Assembly: GCF_001723175.1 (NCBI RefSeq)
Contig: NC_064656.1
Location: 992,001 to 1,056,000 of the forward strand
Direction: 5' to 3'
DNA from: Penicillium oxalicum
Lineage: Eukaryota; Ascomycota; Eurotiomycetes; Eurotiales; Aspergillaceae
DNA length: 64,000 bases
Shown piece after piece: positions 34,641-46,456 of this stretch; position 1 is the first letter of the stretch, and every line of letters begins with the position of its first letter. Under the pieces are notes generated by a model. That model was given only the letters and a program-made list of their open reading frames with translations. It did no database searches and had not been told where the DNA came from. The position numbers and the translations under genes are program-made.

Positions 34641-36320
34641 GGCAGCGAGGAATTGACTGGCAATTGAACTGGAGAGGGCATCGTGCAGGTGGCGGGCATT
34701 GTGCAGCTATTGACTGGTGCGCGACGATGACATTGTGAGAATCAAGGACGAGGTAATAATCGTGGTCACTGGGGAGGCTGTGCAAAGATGATTCAGGAAG
34801 AAGATGCAGAAGAAGAGAAAATTAATAAAAAAAAAAAAGAAAAAAAAGAAAGCAAACCTCTAAGCTGACCCTCCGACTTGTCAGAAAGTTCTAACAAGGC
34901 AAAATAGGCTGGATTTAGAAACGCCAACAGAACACCAAAACTCCCTGAACAGGGGCGGGGGAGGGGACCCCCCGATGATCAACTGGAAAAGAAGCCAAGC
35001 GATCCAGGCGACTATCACCAACGCTAATGGAAACGCCCCCCCCCCCCCCGATGGAAGGCACCTTTCGACTATCTTCTTTAACCCCCTACGCCAACCGGAG
35101 ATAAGTAGGAACTATCTAGGTGACCATGTCAGGGTGCTTTGCGTTTCGTGCTCCGTGCTTCGTGCTTCGACTAGAAACATGCATGGCTGATCAACCCAAG
35201 TGTTCAATCCCCCTGATCGACACGACCCTGGCACACGGGCAGACAAGCTTCATCAGGTGAACATTTCCACCGGCAACGTAAGCATCGTGTCGATGTGACA
35301 CGTGGGGTATGATTGGCTTGGAGTCGAAAGACGGGGGCCCAATCCACTTTCCAATCGATCACTCGGAAAAACGGGGGAATTCCTGTTGGTCCGTCGTGGA
35401 GATGTGGCTGCGATCATAATGTTGGTGCCTGTTGTGCCTCTGTGGAGGGATCCGGCATGGAAGTCGTTGAGCCCGTTGGACACAGAAAATTACTCCCGAA
35501 AGACCACAGTAGACCTGGATGGAGATTGGAGATTCTATGATTGTGGCGGGAAGAGATTTTTCTCTCTGTCGTCTTATGGAACTGTCACGGATTATCTGAC
35601 CGGGAAACAGTTGCATCGAATCTTGTGTAGAAGAACGTGGAACGGCCTGCTCCAAATTCCTGTTGCTGCACTGTTGATATACGATACGCTTGCAGGCACG
35701 GATGGGACCCCGCTATGGTGGCTCGAAAGTGGCCAGTTTGATGCATTCTCACGCGGTACAAGAGTATCGAGTCATCACGCCAAGTGGCAATCCGCACTCT
35801 AGAGGATCACAAAGGTCCACCGCACCAACTCTATCCTCGCTGCTACCTTTCATGAGAGTGCGCCACAGTCTCGACGGCTCCCGTAGTAGGCGACTCGGTG
35901 ACTCGGCCGTCTCATCAAATTTAAATCACAATGGCATCAATGAGATTTCTCAATCCACATATTCCGCGAATCCTCCACTGATCCACCTCCGACTTGAGAA
36001 GCATCAAGGACCTCCCCTGTCATGTCTTAAGGCGGCTCGTCTGGCTTTCCTAAAAAAGGATCTGCCTGCGTCCCAGGGAGGAAATAGATGAACAGCGTGT
36101 AGCCCAGGAGCCACCATTGATCTGTTTATTAGTCTGCCTGCCACGCCCTGCAGGTGGTAGCATGCATTGTTTGTCAAAAAGGTGGCCAGAGATCCCCGAT
36201 CGCTACCGTGGATACCACCACGCAGATGAACGCACACAACCATCGTCACGACCGATTGAACCGGCCCTTCACGGAATAATATACAAGTACACTGGGTGAT
36301 GACGGCCGTCGACCAGGACA
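34641..36320. other. Intergenic, GH43 promoter and C6 regulator 3' flank
   Basis: A 1.7-kb region with a G-rich CreA/STRE-like block (listed), an A-rich block (34832-34855), a poly-C run (14 C, 35036-35049) and short tandem copies of TGCTTCG near 35150-35170. A plus frame at 35302-35802 (166 codons, no ATG at its start) has no recognisable family and I do not call it a gene. Confidence 0.5.
34951..34966 (+). promoter_or_regulatory. G-rich block with CreA core and two AGGGG (STRE) elements
   Basis: Within this 16-bp block are GCGGGG (matches SYGGRG, CreA) at 34955-34960 and AGGGG at 34951-34955 and 34962-34966. It is about 310 bp upstream of the GH43 start, consistent with glucose repression and stress input on a plant-cell-wall enzyme. 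The three G runs could also form a quadruplex-type structure. Confidence 0.35.
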
Positions 36321-39171
36321 TCAGCTGCCCACCGGGGTTTCTGTCACATCTTCCCAGTCAAAGACATCCAAAAATGGGTCAAAATCATCCGGAGGCTGTG
36401 AGGACAAAAGGTCATGAAGGTGACACCGGTCAGCATATGATTTTGTCGTTCAAGGGTATGAACTCGGGTCAATGATAGAAGAAAAAAACCAAAAGACACG
36501 AACCGTGACTGCAACGTGTGATGAAGGCAGACAGCCATTCATACCTGACGAAAGGAGAGGAGACATCCCTGGATTTGCAAGGAAAGCTGCGATCTACGCC
36601 AGAGCAAGAAAGAGAAGTGAGCACTCCTCAAGAAAGAAAAAAGAATACCAGGAAGTATTGAAAGGGAAAGACAGAAAAGGATGAGACGGACCTGGTTATT
36701 GTGGAAACTGCCCATGCCCAGTTTTCCCAAATGCTCACAGCCCGCGTGCCGAGAGAAAAGAGTTTGCGCAAACAGGAGAATGCGTTCAACCACTTGCTGC
36801 TTATACATGACTGCCTGGCCAGGCCATTGCTTACTTTTGGCCAGAGCCAGAATGGTGGAGAGGAAAAAGTAGTCCTTGGCGCCTTTCAGGACAAGCCAAA
36901 ACCGGCCTTCAAGCGCCATCAATGCTGTCTCGGCCAGGGAGACAAGCGACTCCGGTAAGCCGGGTAAGTTCTGCAAGATGGATACAAATGATGATGATAG
37001 TGGATAAGAGGATGAAGCTACAGACACCACAAACGGGTCAGTTCTGCCCGTCCTTCTAGCTGTCTGATCAGACGGCAACTTACTGTTCCGAGAGCCCTGT
37101 GCATGAACGACCTGGCAGATGGAGAGGAAAGCCTGGAGGGTCCATTCCCCCAGCATACATAACGATAATGGTCGGGAAGTGTCGAAGAGGCGTTTCTGGG
37201 TGGCGAGGATCATCGTGGCGGCATCCAAACGAGACCGAGCCGAAGGCGCGAAGAGAGGCTCCCGTAAAGACTCAATGGCGAACGGCGTGTGGGTGGAGAG
37301 CAGAGTTTGCGCCAGCTTTGTTCCAATGGCCGCTTTCCAAAGGGTCACTTTGTGCTGTTTGACCAGATCATCCGCCTCAATATGGTCCCACGGAGGGATT
37401 TGAGACAAGTGGCGACTCAGCTCCCAGTCCAACCGCTGAATTTCTTCATAGCGACAGCTGATCCGAGGCGAGTGCATCAGTTGACAGGCTTTGAGCCGCA
37501 GCGGAAGAGATCGACCGAGTGCAGTCTGGAAAGACGAGTCTGTAATGTCACTGATCGGCCGGTGTGCTGGGGCTACCGTAGAGTCTTGATGAATTTCGTC
37601 ATCATCGATGTTCAGAGGAGGCAATGTGTCATAGTCCATGGCCTGGACAGCCGGCGGCATGCCTCGATCGATCGCAACTTGAAGGTCCAATTCTACCATG
37701 GTCATCCAGATGCGCCGGCGCATCTCTTTGTTGAACAGTGAGATTTGAGCATATTGGTCGGGGTCTCGGTGATAACCCGAAAGCATGGCCTGTCGAATCA
37801 AGGTGTTTGTGGCCAGCCACGCCTTGCTGCGTTTCATCCCATGATAGTTCTTGGCCATGATGGACAGAATGGAGAGCCTTAGTGTGGTAATCTCCTGCCG
37901 CCTAAAGTGCGCATTCTCAATCCATTTTTCTGCATGCAACACCCATTCGACCGCCGTATAACATTTGAGCGGGGTCGCGCTCTTCTCTTGCAGACTGCCC
38001 ATATCGGCGAGATTCCACGCACACGCGAGGACCAACAGTAGTTGCACCACAAACGCAGCAGATACAGCACTTGGGGTAGATATCATTCGCCAAAAATCAT
38101 CTAGCTCCGTCAAAAATGTGGGAACGTGGAAGATACGATGCAAAGATTCAATATACGTGAGGTACACCCCAATAAGTTCATCGGCTACCGACCGAGACGG
38201 TAAGAGTGCGATCAAAGACTCAATAGTAGGATCGGCAAAGGCCTGTTTGAGTGGCTGACGCTTCCACAGTCCCTTGATCACCCGCTCCAGATCGGGCCGC
38301 ACCTGGGAGAGAATTGGATTGGCGTGTCGGATCTCTTCAGCAAATGCCCGAATGTCCGGAAACTAGAATACATGTCAATTACAAGGATCGAAAGCGGATT
38401 ACAACGGAGAATAAGAGCGAAAGCACGTCAAAGGAATGATACCTGAGGGACCACATTGGCGTAGATTCCCGAGCCGCTGAACCGTGTCTTGGTATCTCGA
38501 CCTCTCATCATCATACGTGGCGACAGATCCAGCTCGTGCGATGGCGACAACACTCCATCTATCTCTGTATCGTCGCCAGTGCTGAGCCTTCGTGGCCGCG
38601 CCGAGAGGGGCGTGGATTCTTCAATCGCCGGGCGTCTAGGACGGTGTAAGACATCTGTGTTGATATATGGCTCCTGATCAACGGCCGCTTTGGGCGCCCC
38701 AAGGACTGTCTCTAAAAAGCCCTTCTCTTTGCCCGCAGGGCGGCTCTGTCCACGATATGCATCGTCCCCTTCGGGATAAGCCGTTGAGCCCTGGTCGGGC
38801 GCGACTGTTGAAAGGAGAGCATCCGCCCGAGTCAACGGTTGCCCGAGGCCCGAGCTTGGTGTCGTTACCACATTAATCAAGCCAGTCTGCGCGGGACGAG
38901 GAGCACTGGAGACCTGGGCCAACGGGTCCACTGGCCTGTCGGTTGAGACTGACGCCGGAGTCGGCAAGGTGGCCGGCTGCTGCCATAAGAAACCATCCTC
39001 ATAGGTGCATTTGCTCGGCGTCCGACTCTTCATGCAGCGGGTGCACGTTGGATATTCGCGATCGCAGCGCAACTTGCGACTGCGACACTGGGTGCAAGCC
39101 ATGGTGCGCCGGCGTCTTTTACGTGGTCGGTCGCCCCGTGGCGTACGGCTTGAATCCTCTACATCGGCCAT
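36321..39171 (-). CDS. Second Zn2Cys6 transcription factor with Fungal_trans domain
   Basis: Five exons: 39171-38443, 38362-37084, 37017-36692, 36586-36545 and 36395-36321, 816 residues. The Zn2Cys6 cluster CTQCRSRKLRC...CTRC...C lies at about residues 26-55 after a basic stretch (RPRKRRRR). A long P/S-rich linker leads to the Fungal_trans domain (YLTYIESLHRIFHVPTFL, ITTLRLSILSIMAKNYHG, GYHRDPDQY, EMRRRIWMTMVELDL). The C-terminus is acidic (DDFDPFLDVFDWEDV), a good activation domain. Three points are uncertain. Introns 2 (66 bp) and 3 (105 bp) are stop-free with length divisible by three, and intron 3 starts GTCCGT, so they could be retained. Splicing intron 3 removes a hydrophobic insert unlike the family, which favours the model given. 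The target is unknown; GH43 is the nearest upstream neighbour. Confidence 0.85.
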
Positions 39172-41119
39172 GGTGGCGATGAGAGTGATGGATAGAAGTG
39201 AGGATTACTCCAAGAGATCTTCCGCCAGGACATGGGCGGACATTGCTGCTGTGCCTCCGAGCTATGGTTACTCAGGACCCTTGGAACAATCCCGCACGGA
39301 ACACTGGAGTGCTAAGCGCCGAGCACAGCACGGGGGGGACACCGGGGAAGGGCAGCAGCTGGTCAAGTGGAAGTGCCTGCCGCTCGTTCCAGCTTACGTG
39401 GAGTGGCCCACAGGGCTACGGACGGCTTCTTTTTTAACCTCAGCTGGGGGCCCGGAGTTATGTCGGTCCTTTCCGACCTTTTCCAGATTGGAGCACGTGA
39501 GGCGTTGATGGTCTGGGCATGGTCGAGTCACGGGTCGGGACTTGGGCGGTTGGGACCGGTCCCTGGCATTCATGACACAATCCTCGCCCCTGCGATTGGA
39601 AGCTTGGTACCCGCGGGAGCCTAGCAGTCCAGCTGTGTCGATCAATAGCGCCAAATGCGATCCACTGAGATCTCCATCATAAGATTGTGTCATTGAGATC
39701 GGGCGAAGCTGGCCATGCATTCAATGTTGCATGCATGCTCATGTGTCGTAGACCAAGGAAAGACGACCCTGAAATGCCAGCCGCGCTCGCCTCACCAGTG
39801 AAGAGTCCTCATCGCCGGCGGACGAAGGTGTTTGGTCGCGACGGGATAGGAGTTATCGGTGATCGAGCGCAGCTGCATCACCTTCGACGGCAGTAGTGTT
39901 CAGCCCCCGATCCGCTTCACGCCACGAGTGTCGGAGTGACTTGGCTCCGACACAGCCAATAAGTTGAGGTGCAATAATTTTTAAAGCATCGCCGCCCACC
40001 CAAAGAGCCTATGTATTTGAAACCCCGTTGATGACGGTGGATCAGCTTTGGCCTGTACGCCAACACTTGATTGGAAACGACTGTCTTGGATCTCTTCTAT
40101 TCCATCCGCCATGACGCGGTGATGAGTTCTGCTTCAGCTGACTTTCGCTCGGCAGTCCCTCGTTCAGCTCTCTTCACTGGGGAGAAACTACGTCATACCA
40201 TAGTGGCGGCTCTCGTTCTATCGGGCTGTATGGTTGATAAGGCTTACTCTCCATTCCATGTTCTGCCTCAAGCTCCGAGAAGTCGTGGTCTTTGTATTGT
40301 CTGTCCCGAAGCTTGGGGTATTCAATTTCCAAGAATTCCCTTGCCTCATGTTCAATCCTGACCATTGTCGCCACATGCAAATGACCTGGCATTCAGACTC
40401 ATCTGCCTGGCTATTTTTTTCAAACTGAATCCTGTAACGCCCGGGTGTTCTTGGTGCGCAAATCTAAAGCTCGAGTGAAGAAGGAGACACAAACTCAACA
40501 CCCTCTCGGATATGGGACGATGATCAACATGTCATCCTTGCAGGGTGAACTTGGTACTAGGTATTTCTTGCCTGAATCTCTCCTCACGATGCGAGTCACA
40601 TAGAAATAAACTCAATTCAACAGCATCACGTGAATGTACATAGTTGGAGTGGATTAACGCATCGAGAGACGATGCTGTCAAGGTACCGGGCGACCTATCG
40701 ATGGTGACATGTTCGGACTTGAATCAAGCGGCTTCCAATAACATAGAAACATTGTTCAACCGGCAAAAACGAATTCCAGGACCTTGACCGTATTATGAAT
40801 GCATTAAGCATTCCTAATCAATTAATGAGATCTTGCCTTTTCATTTCCTGACCGTTGGACGTCGAGGGCGGCTTTCGGACCTCTTCCTCGGGGCTTGAAT
40901 GCTTGATTGTTCGGGGATACGAAGTTTCGGGAAAAGCACTTCTCGGAGATATCGCACTTGACTCTCACCTCGTATTATAATACAACGCATCACGCTGCCT
41001 CGACTCCAAATACTTTCAAACCAGGAGTCATCCCATCGGCTCCCAAAACTTCAAGATTTCTTCCAGGGTATCTCAAAAAAGAGAAAGAATAAGCGTGTGT
41101 GTGGCAAGGATAGCTCCCC
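39172..41119. other. Intergenic 1.9 kb, divergent promoters plus orphan ORF
   Basis: The region lies between the second C6 regulator (-) and the Apd1-like gene (+). It holds a CTTTT/AT-rich stretch and a minus-strand exon-like ORF at 40174-40365, described separately. No other coding signal was found. Confidence 0.45.
40174..40365 (-). CDS. Orphan exon-like ORF, unknown
   Basis: From ATG 40365 the frame gives 63 residues (MVRIEHEAREFLEIEYPKL...) that are charged and regular like a real protein rather than random. A GTAAGC donor follows the ...EHGMES segment, as for a first or internal exon. No family was recognised and no partner exon was found. It could be a remnant of a lost gene, a small gene, or chance. 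Confidence 0.2.
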   Translation of the reverse strand: MVRIEHEAREFLEIEYPKLRDRQYKDHDFSELEAEHGMESKPYQPYSPIEREPPLWYDVVSPQ

Positions 41120-42109
41120 ATGCTTCGGTCCCTGTATTCTCTCGCCCTCGGCTTTGAGCCCGAGTATATTTTTCCCAAAGTGAGCACCGAAACAGATGGG
41201 CCGGAATGTTTGATGGACTGCGCCGATTGCACGACACATTTCCCCGAGAAACTCAAGATTGAAGAGTATCTGCCGCTCTATGGGTTCATCAAAGAGTTCC
41301 ACTCGCATGTGCTCATTGCCACGGGACGCTCGGACTGGAAGGAAAAGGTCGAGCAGGAGAGGGGGAGTTTAATGGAAGCATTCAATGACTCCTCAGCGAG
41401 ATCGAAGCGAGGTGTAAGTTGATCAACTAATTGAACGATCAATTGCCCACGGTCAGGTCACCCAACATTATGAATCATCCAAACTAATTGTTTTTTCGGT
41501 TTTGTCCGCTAGCGCTACATGGTCTCCGCATCAAACATACAATCACCACTCAACGCATCCGGATCGGAAAAAACCCCGGATGATGCGACGACAGTTTTGA
41601 TTTTACCACAGTTCGTGTATGTTGACTCTGTTACTCAGGGTGATGTTCCGTGTCTGGTTCGTCAACTCGTCGACTATCCTCACGTTTTCGAAAGCAACGA
41701 AACTCAAACGAACCCTGCCGATGGTCTGGCCACACGACCATGTGAGCTGGATTATGTGATTCTGCTCTGTTCCCACAGACGACGGGACGCCCGGTGTGGT
41801 ATCACAGCACCGCTGATCAAGCGAGAAATGGAGAGACATCTACGGCCATTGGGATTGGACCGTGACATGGATGACTCGCGATCCGGGGGTGCAGGCATCT
41901 TCTTCGTTTCCCACGTGGGCGGACACAAATACTCAGCCAACGTCCTCATCTACCGGAGAAAAGAGCAGCAAATGATCTGGTTGGCTCGTGTGCGACCGGA
42001 ACATTGTGAGGGTATCGTGAAGTACACTGTCCTCCAAGGGAAGGTGGTCCATCCCGAAACGCAACTACGTGGGGGATTCGATCGTCTACGGGGGTTGACA
42101 AGCTGGTGA
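41120..42109 (+). CDS. Apd1-like sucrase/ferredoxin-type 2Fe-2S protein (AIM32 family)
   Basis: Two exons, 41120-41413 and 41513-42109 (99-bp intron), 296 residues. An N-terminal part with CADCTTHFPEKLKIE is joined to a thioredoxin-like ferredoxin domain. Conserved cluster ligands are the pair C184-x8-C193 in CSHRRRDARC and the pair H232-x3-H236 in HVGGHKYSANV, the Cys/His ligand layout of Apd1-type [2Fe-2S] proteins. Yeast Apd1 helps resist redox-active compounds, and Aim32 is mitochondrial. I see no clear mitochondrial presequence here (MLRSLYSLALGFEP is weak), so location is uncertain. Stop TGA 42107-42109. The gene converges on the beta-lactamase-fold gene with only 144 bp between the stops. 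Confidence 0.85.
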
Positions 42110-42253
42110 TACCAAAGTGGTAGATCAGAATATTGCTCGCTGATTTCATTGCAACAATTTCGAGTGGGATATCGGTCTTCTCATGCAGAGAAGTCGAGGG
42201 AAGAAGTATCAAGCAAGAGCGTGCCTCGAGCAATGGTGATGCTAGCCGAAATT

Positions 42254-43853
42254 TCATGAATCATCCCTTTCAAACCAAATCTTCTTCTCTTTCAGTGCTG
42301 GCTCAAGGGGTAGTCCGATTGTATGAACATTTCCAGAAGCAGTGACATGGAACTCTGCGGGAAAGGGTTCCAGGGGCAGAGGGTTGCTCGTTCTCAATTT
42401 TGCGACGAAGAACTCACCGCTCGCATGGATCAGGGCCAAGTCAACAGGAATAGCACCATGGGAGTTTTGAAGGCTAAGATTGCCCTCATCGTCCAGAACG
42501 ATGGTAAGCCAGAAGCCAGTTGGATGCCTGTAGACGCCGGTGTATTTGTGCAGAGGGAGAGAGTGAGGTATTGGAGGGCTTGCGAGGGAAGGGAACAGCC
42601 TTTGCTTGATAGCTTCCACATTCTCATCCTCATGATTGATGAGTTTCATCCTTTCCTCTTCCTGTCGAGCGCACAACTCTGCCATCTTTCGTTCATGCAC
42701 TGGGTCATGCGCTAGCCCAAGAATCTTGTCCATGAGGTGGATGGATAACTGCGAGTTGAGACAGCCCGCCGATGAAGAATTTGCCATTAATACCATGCCA
42801 AATTTCCTCTCCGGGATTATTCCCACATAGCTAGAGTAGCCAGGCCAGCCGCCGGTATGTGAGTAGAGGTGCTCGCCACGATAGTTCCACACGAACCAGC
42901 CCAATGCGTATCCATGATAAGGCATTGGGTAATCCGTGGGACCTTGCTCGAAGCTGAAAATTCGAGGTTTGGTGAGGGAGTCGTGACCGCTCAGCGGGCC
43001 GTCACGATCGAGCAACTCTTGCACCCAGCGCGAGTAATCCAAGACATTACTGACTATGCCTCCGGCGGCTGTCTTTGCGCACCATGTCGCCTCTGGCTCT
43101 TCAATCCAATGCCCACCATTCTCTTCGGCAATCCAGCGGTAGCCCGACACGATCTTAGCTGCGGCCTTAGGATCCTTTCTGGCTTCCTCTTTCGAGAAGA
43201 AGGTTTCTTCCATGCCCAGAGGGCTCCAAATCCGCCTTTTCAAGAATGATCCAAGTGGCTCTCCCACTTTTGTCTGCAGGGCATGTCCTACCGCGATGTA
43301 CATTTGGTTCGTGTACTGGAACTCAGTCCGTGGAGAAGCAGACAGCGGTAGGTTTCGAAGCGTGCGGACATTCTCCTGCACAGTTGCATTCTTGTCTCCA
43401 CAGAGCAGACCCCAGTCGTGGGCAGGAATACCGGATCGATGAGACAGAGCATCTTCTAGAGTCGTGTGCGCGGTTGCGTGCTCTTCTGAGAGGACAAAGT
43501 CCTCCGGAATGATGGAAGCAAGCGGAGTATCCCAGTCTATCGGAGATGAGGAATTCTTACTCTCCTCGATGATCATGGAAGCAGCCGCTGCCGTGAAGGC
43601 CTTTGTGGTGCTTGCCGCCGAGAACAATTTGTCTGTAGTCATTGGTGTGTCTGGAAAACTGGCGAGGCCGTACGCCTTGAGCAGAGACTCAGCATCACTG
43701 CATACTCAAAACAGCACGAGTTGCATGTACCTTAGAGAATGTATGTCCATTGCAAATAACAGCAATGTTGATCCCGGGCACTTTCCATTCGTCAAGTCCC
43801 TTTGCGACGGCTGCATCAAACTCGGAGTCAAATGGGCTGGGAACGACAGCCAT
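42254..43853 (-). CDS. Serine beta-lactamase-fold hydrolase (class C/esterase-like)
   Basis: Two exons, 43853-43731 and 43675-42254 (55-bp intron), 514 residues. The N-terminus reads FDSEFDAAVAKGLDEWKVPG, typical of penicillin-binding-protein-like hydrolases. Catalytic motifs: S63-T-T-K66 (SxxK) in AASTTK, Y-x-N in EFQYTNQMY, and HTGGWPG as the third motif (H/K-T-G). A C-terminal lipocalin-like domain follows (LHKYTGVYRHPTGFWLT). No signal peptide, so probably cytosolic. Fungal members act on amide, ester or lactone substrates, including acyltransferases in polyketide pathways; the substrate here is unknown. Acceptor choice of exon 2 (…AYG…) is supported by family similarity; an alternative in-frame acceptor 12 bp upstream would add SLLK. 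Confidence 0.85.
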
Positions 43854-44495
43854 GCCAAAAAACCTCTGGGACGGCGAATACTCCGCCGTGTCGCCTCTTT
43901 TTTACTTCTTGTTGATACTGCGATGAAGAAATACTGGTGAGGCTTGTCGAGCGGGGGAAAAGGAGCGAACACAAGCAATTATCTGTGCTCAGACCCTCCA
44001 TACTGCTGGGAGCCCCCTCGATGTGAATAGCATTGGCTGATTACACATGCACAGTCAGATCCCCTGAGGTAGTATCACCGACGGAGAGGCCGAGCCATAA
44101 GCGCTAATAAGACATACATGGATTGGCTGGACACTCCGCTAGGCTTCAGTCAAAAGAAAAATCATTTTACCAGAGTGTCATGACACACCCGAGCATATTT
44201 GAAAGTGTAATGCAACGGGTAAATATGAGTGGACCATAAAAGGCGTTCTGCTTTGAAACAGCCCGGTGATTAAGAGAATTTGACGCTGCGATGCTATTTT
44301 CTACAAACGTTCCAGCGGAGTCTCGGGCGGTGCGTGCGAGTTACGGCCTGGGGGCGGAACCGCGCGACGTCACACCCAAAAACGCGCTTTAATTGGATTT
44401 CCTCTTTGGTAATCTGCATGTCGCGTGTCACGCGTCAGGCCCTTTTTTCATCTTTGCTCCCCGCGAAATGCGGCTTGACACATAATTCCTTAACA
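43854..44495. other. Intergenic, divergent promoters beta-lactamase-like (-) / SLD2 (+)
   Basis: A 642-bp region. The frame of SLD2 is open upstream of its ATG back to 44280, but the presumed start at 44496 begins the family-like sequence. ACGCGT-like sequences (ACGCGTC near 44430) fit an MCB-type cell-cycle element upstream of a replication gene. Confidence 0.45.
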
Positions 44496-46271
44496 ATGGC
44501 CGACTACGCGTTACAGTCAAGCACTGATGTTGCGGCAAAGGCACTCGACCTTCGAGCTGAATTAAAAGCCTGGGAAAAAGCCTTTGCAGCCACACACCAG
44601 GGCCGAAAAGCTGGCCGTGAAGACATTAAACAACACCCAGATATAGGTAGGTGACTGCGTGCGCAGGAGTACAAAGCACATGGCCCTGGGCTTGGGAGAG
44701 TATCAGAAAGCTGACTTCTCTCCTGTGGGTTACATCTAGCCAGCAAATATAAGGAATATGGCCGACTCAAAGCTCTGGAATCGACCCTCAGCCGACGAGA
44801 GAACCGGCAAGGTCCCCTTGAATCTCAGTCGAGGAAGCGAAGACATGCATCTCCCAGCGGACCGGAGGCCGCACAATCAATAACAACGCCCAGAAAAGCT
44901 GCAAAGGGAATATTTGCCACACCTACCAATAATCGAATCAAGCATGAACATCAGGTGGATGAGTTTGTCTCTCCAGTCACTTTTCGCAAGTTGTTTAGTC
45001 CAAGTTCTCACCAACGAGGGGCTTCGACCGCCTCGCCGCTGAAAGCCGCCATCGGACCAACACCGCAGCGAGATGGAAAGGCCTTGGGATTGTTTGACAT
45101 GCTCTCCGAATCAGGGGGGAGCGGGGCGACGCCGTCAGCAAAAAAGCAAAGAGACTTCTTGGCAGCAGGTTTCAACACGCCGTCCAGAGGGAAGATGGGC
45201 AACAAGTTAGCAGATGTGCCGGAAGTGGATGAAGGAGGGGCAGACGAAGAAGAGGAAGGGCAGGAAGAACATGCGCGACTTTCTCGCACGCCAGCGTCCT
45301 CCACGAAACAGTTCTACTTGGCCAATCTTTTTGCGACCCCGACGACGATGCGCTACGCGGCGATGGTTGAAGCCAAGGACGGACAGCCAGCCCAAGATGA
45401 TCTGCATTCTCTAAGGCAAGGCGCTACATCACCGGAACCAAATACGTCCGATACGCCCTCCTTCCTCCGACGGACAAACTTCAACAGGCTTCCACCGCCC
45501 ACCTCCCACATCGAAAGCGTAGGCCTCAGTCCAATCGCAGCACGGAAGCCCTTGAAATTCGCCGCAAAGGGCCTTTCACACCTTGTGCAAGGGTTGCGAG
45601 AAATGGAGGAAGACCGCGAAGATGACGAGTGGGACATGCTTCGAGAAATCGAGGCTGAGCAGGAAGCCCACAGCTTCCAAGTCGCGCAAAGCCAACAAGT
45701 GCCGCAGGAAGGTCGGCCATACAAGAAGAAAGGTCAAAAGCGGACTACGCGCAGGGTCGTTATGAGGCCAGTTTTGACTCGTCCAAAAAAGTCGGACCCT
45801 GCACCTATTGAGAATGACGAGGATACGGCAAATGAGGACGCGGAGGTAATTGGAGTTCTCGAGACTCAGCTTCCGGCCGGCTCAGAAGTGATTGACGAGG
45901 CTTCGAATGTCGGCTACGATGAGACGACATCGTTACACACTGTTTCTGATGCAGAGGATAAACGATCGGTCTCTGAAGAACCTGATCTCGATTCAGATGA
46001 CGATTCGGAGTTTGGAGGATCATCCAAGCCACTGTCTCGGCCAAAGAGCTTCTCCGAGCGGATCAAGGAAGCTGTCTCGATGGCCAAGCCTGCGCCGAAA
46101 GAAGAGCCCAGAGCAGAGCCGAAGAAGGCACCGTTGGTTCCACAGGCAGAGGCAACAGCACCCAAAACACGCATGATCAAGGCGAATGCCCGGGTACACA
46201 CCAATTACCGGAGCCTGAAGATCCACCACCGTGGCAGCACCCAAGCTCGTGGCCGATTCCGCAGAAGATAG
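44496..46271 (+). CDS. sld2: DNA replication regulator SLD2 (DRC1)
   Basis: Two exons, 44496-44646 and 44740-46271 (93-bp intron), 560 residues. The N-terminal helix (LRAELKAWEKAFAATHQGRK...IASKYKEYGRLKALE) is the conserved Sld2/RecQ4-like region. Next come the fungal signature VSPVTFRKLFSPSS and IGPTPQRDGKALGLFDML, with SP/TP sites that are CDK targets in yeast Sld2. The rest is disordered and acidic (DEGGADEEEEGQEE) with a basic C-terminus (QARGRFRRR). In yeast, phospho-Sld2 binds Dpb11 to recruit the pre-loading complex during origin firing. It should be nuclear and S-phase regulated. The start is supported by the family-like opening MADYALQS and a conserved TAACAATGG context. Confidence 0.9.
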
Positions 46272-46456
46272 GAGGAATGGCTCGGTGACTTTGTTTTTTA
46301 TGAATATACGAATTGCACTTATGACCAGATACTTAATGTACTTCGCTGGTCGAAGTTACCTAGTTCTATCCGAATTTATAGTCTGAGATAAGATGTTCAT
46401 TTAAATTGGACCAAAGAATCGCGTGAAGAATCGAATGCCCCGTTCAGCTCGTCGCA

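Noticed and set aside
35148..35172. Short tandem TGCTTCG copies
   Set aside because: Only two to three imperfect units; too short to call a repeat with meaning.
35302..35802. 166-codon plus-strand ORF
   Set aside because: It lacks an ATG at its start, has no recognisable motif and lies in promoter DNA.
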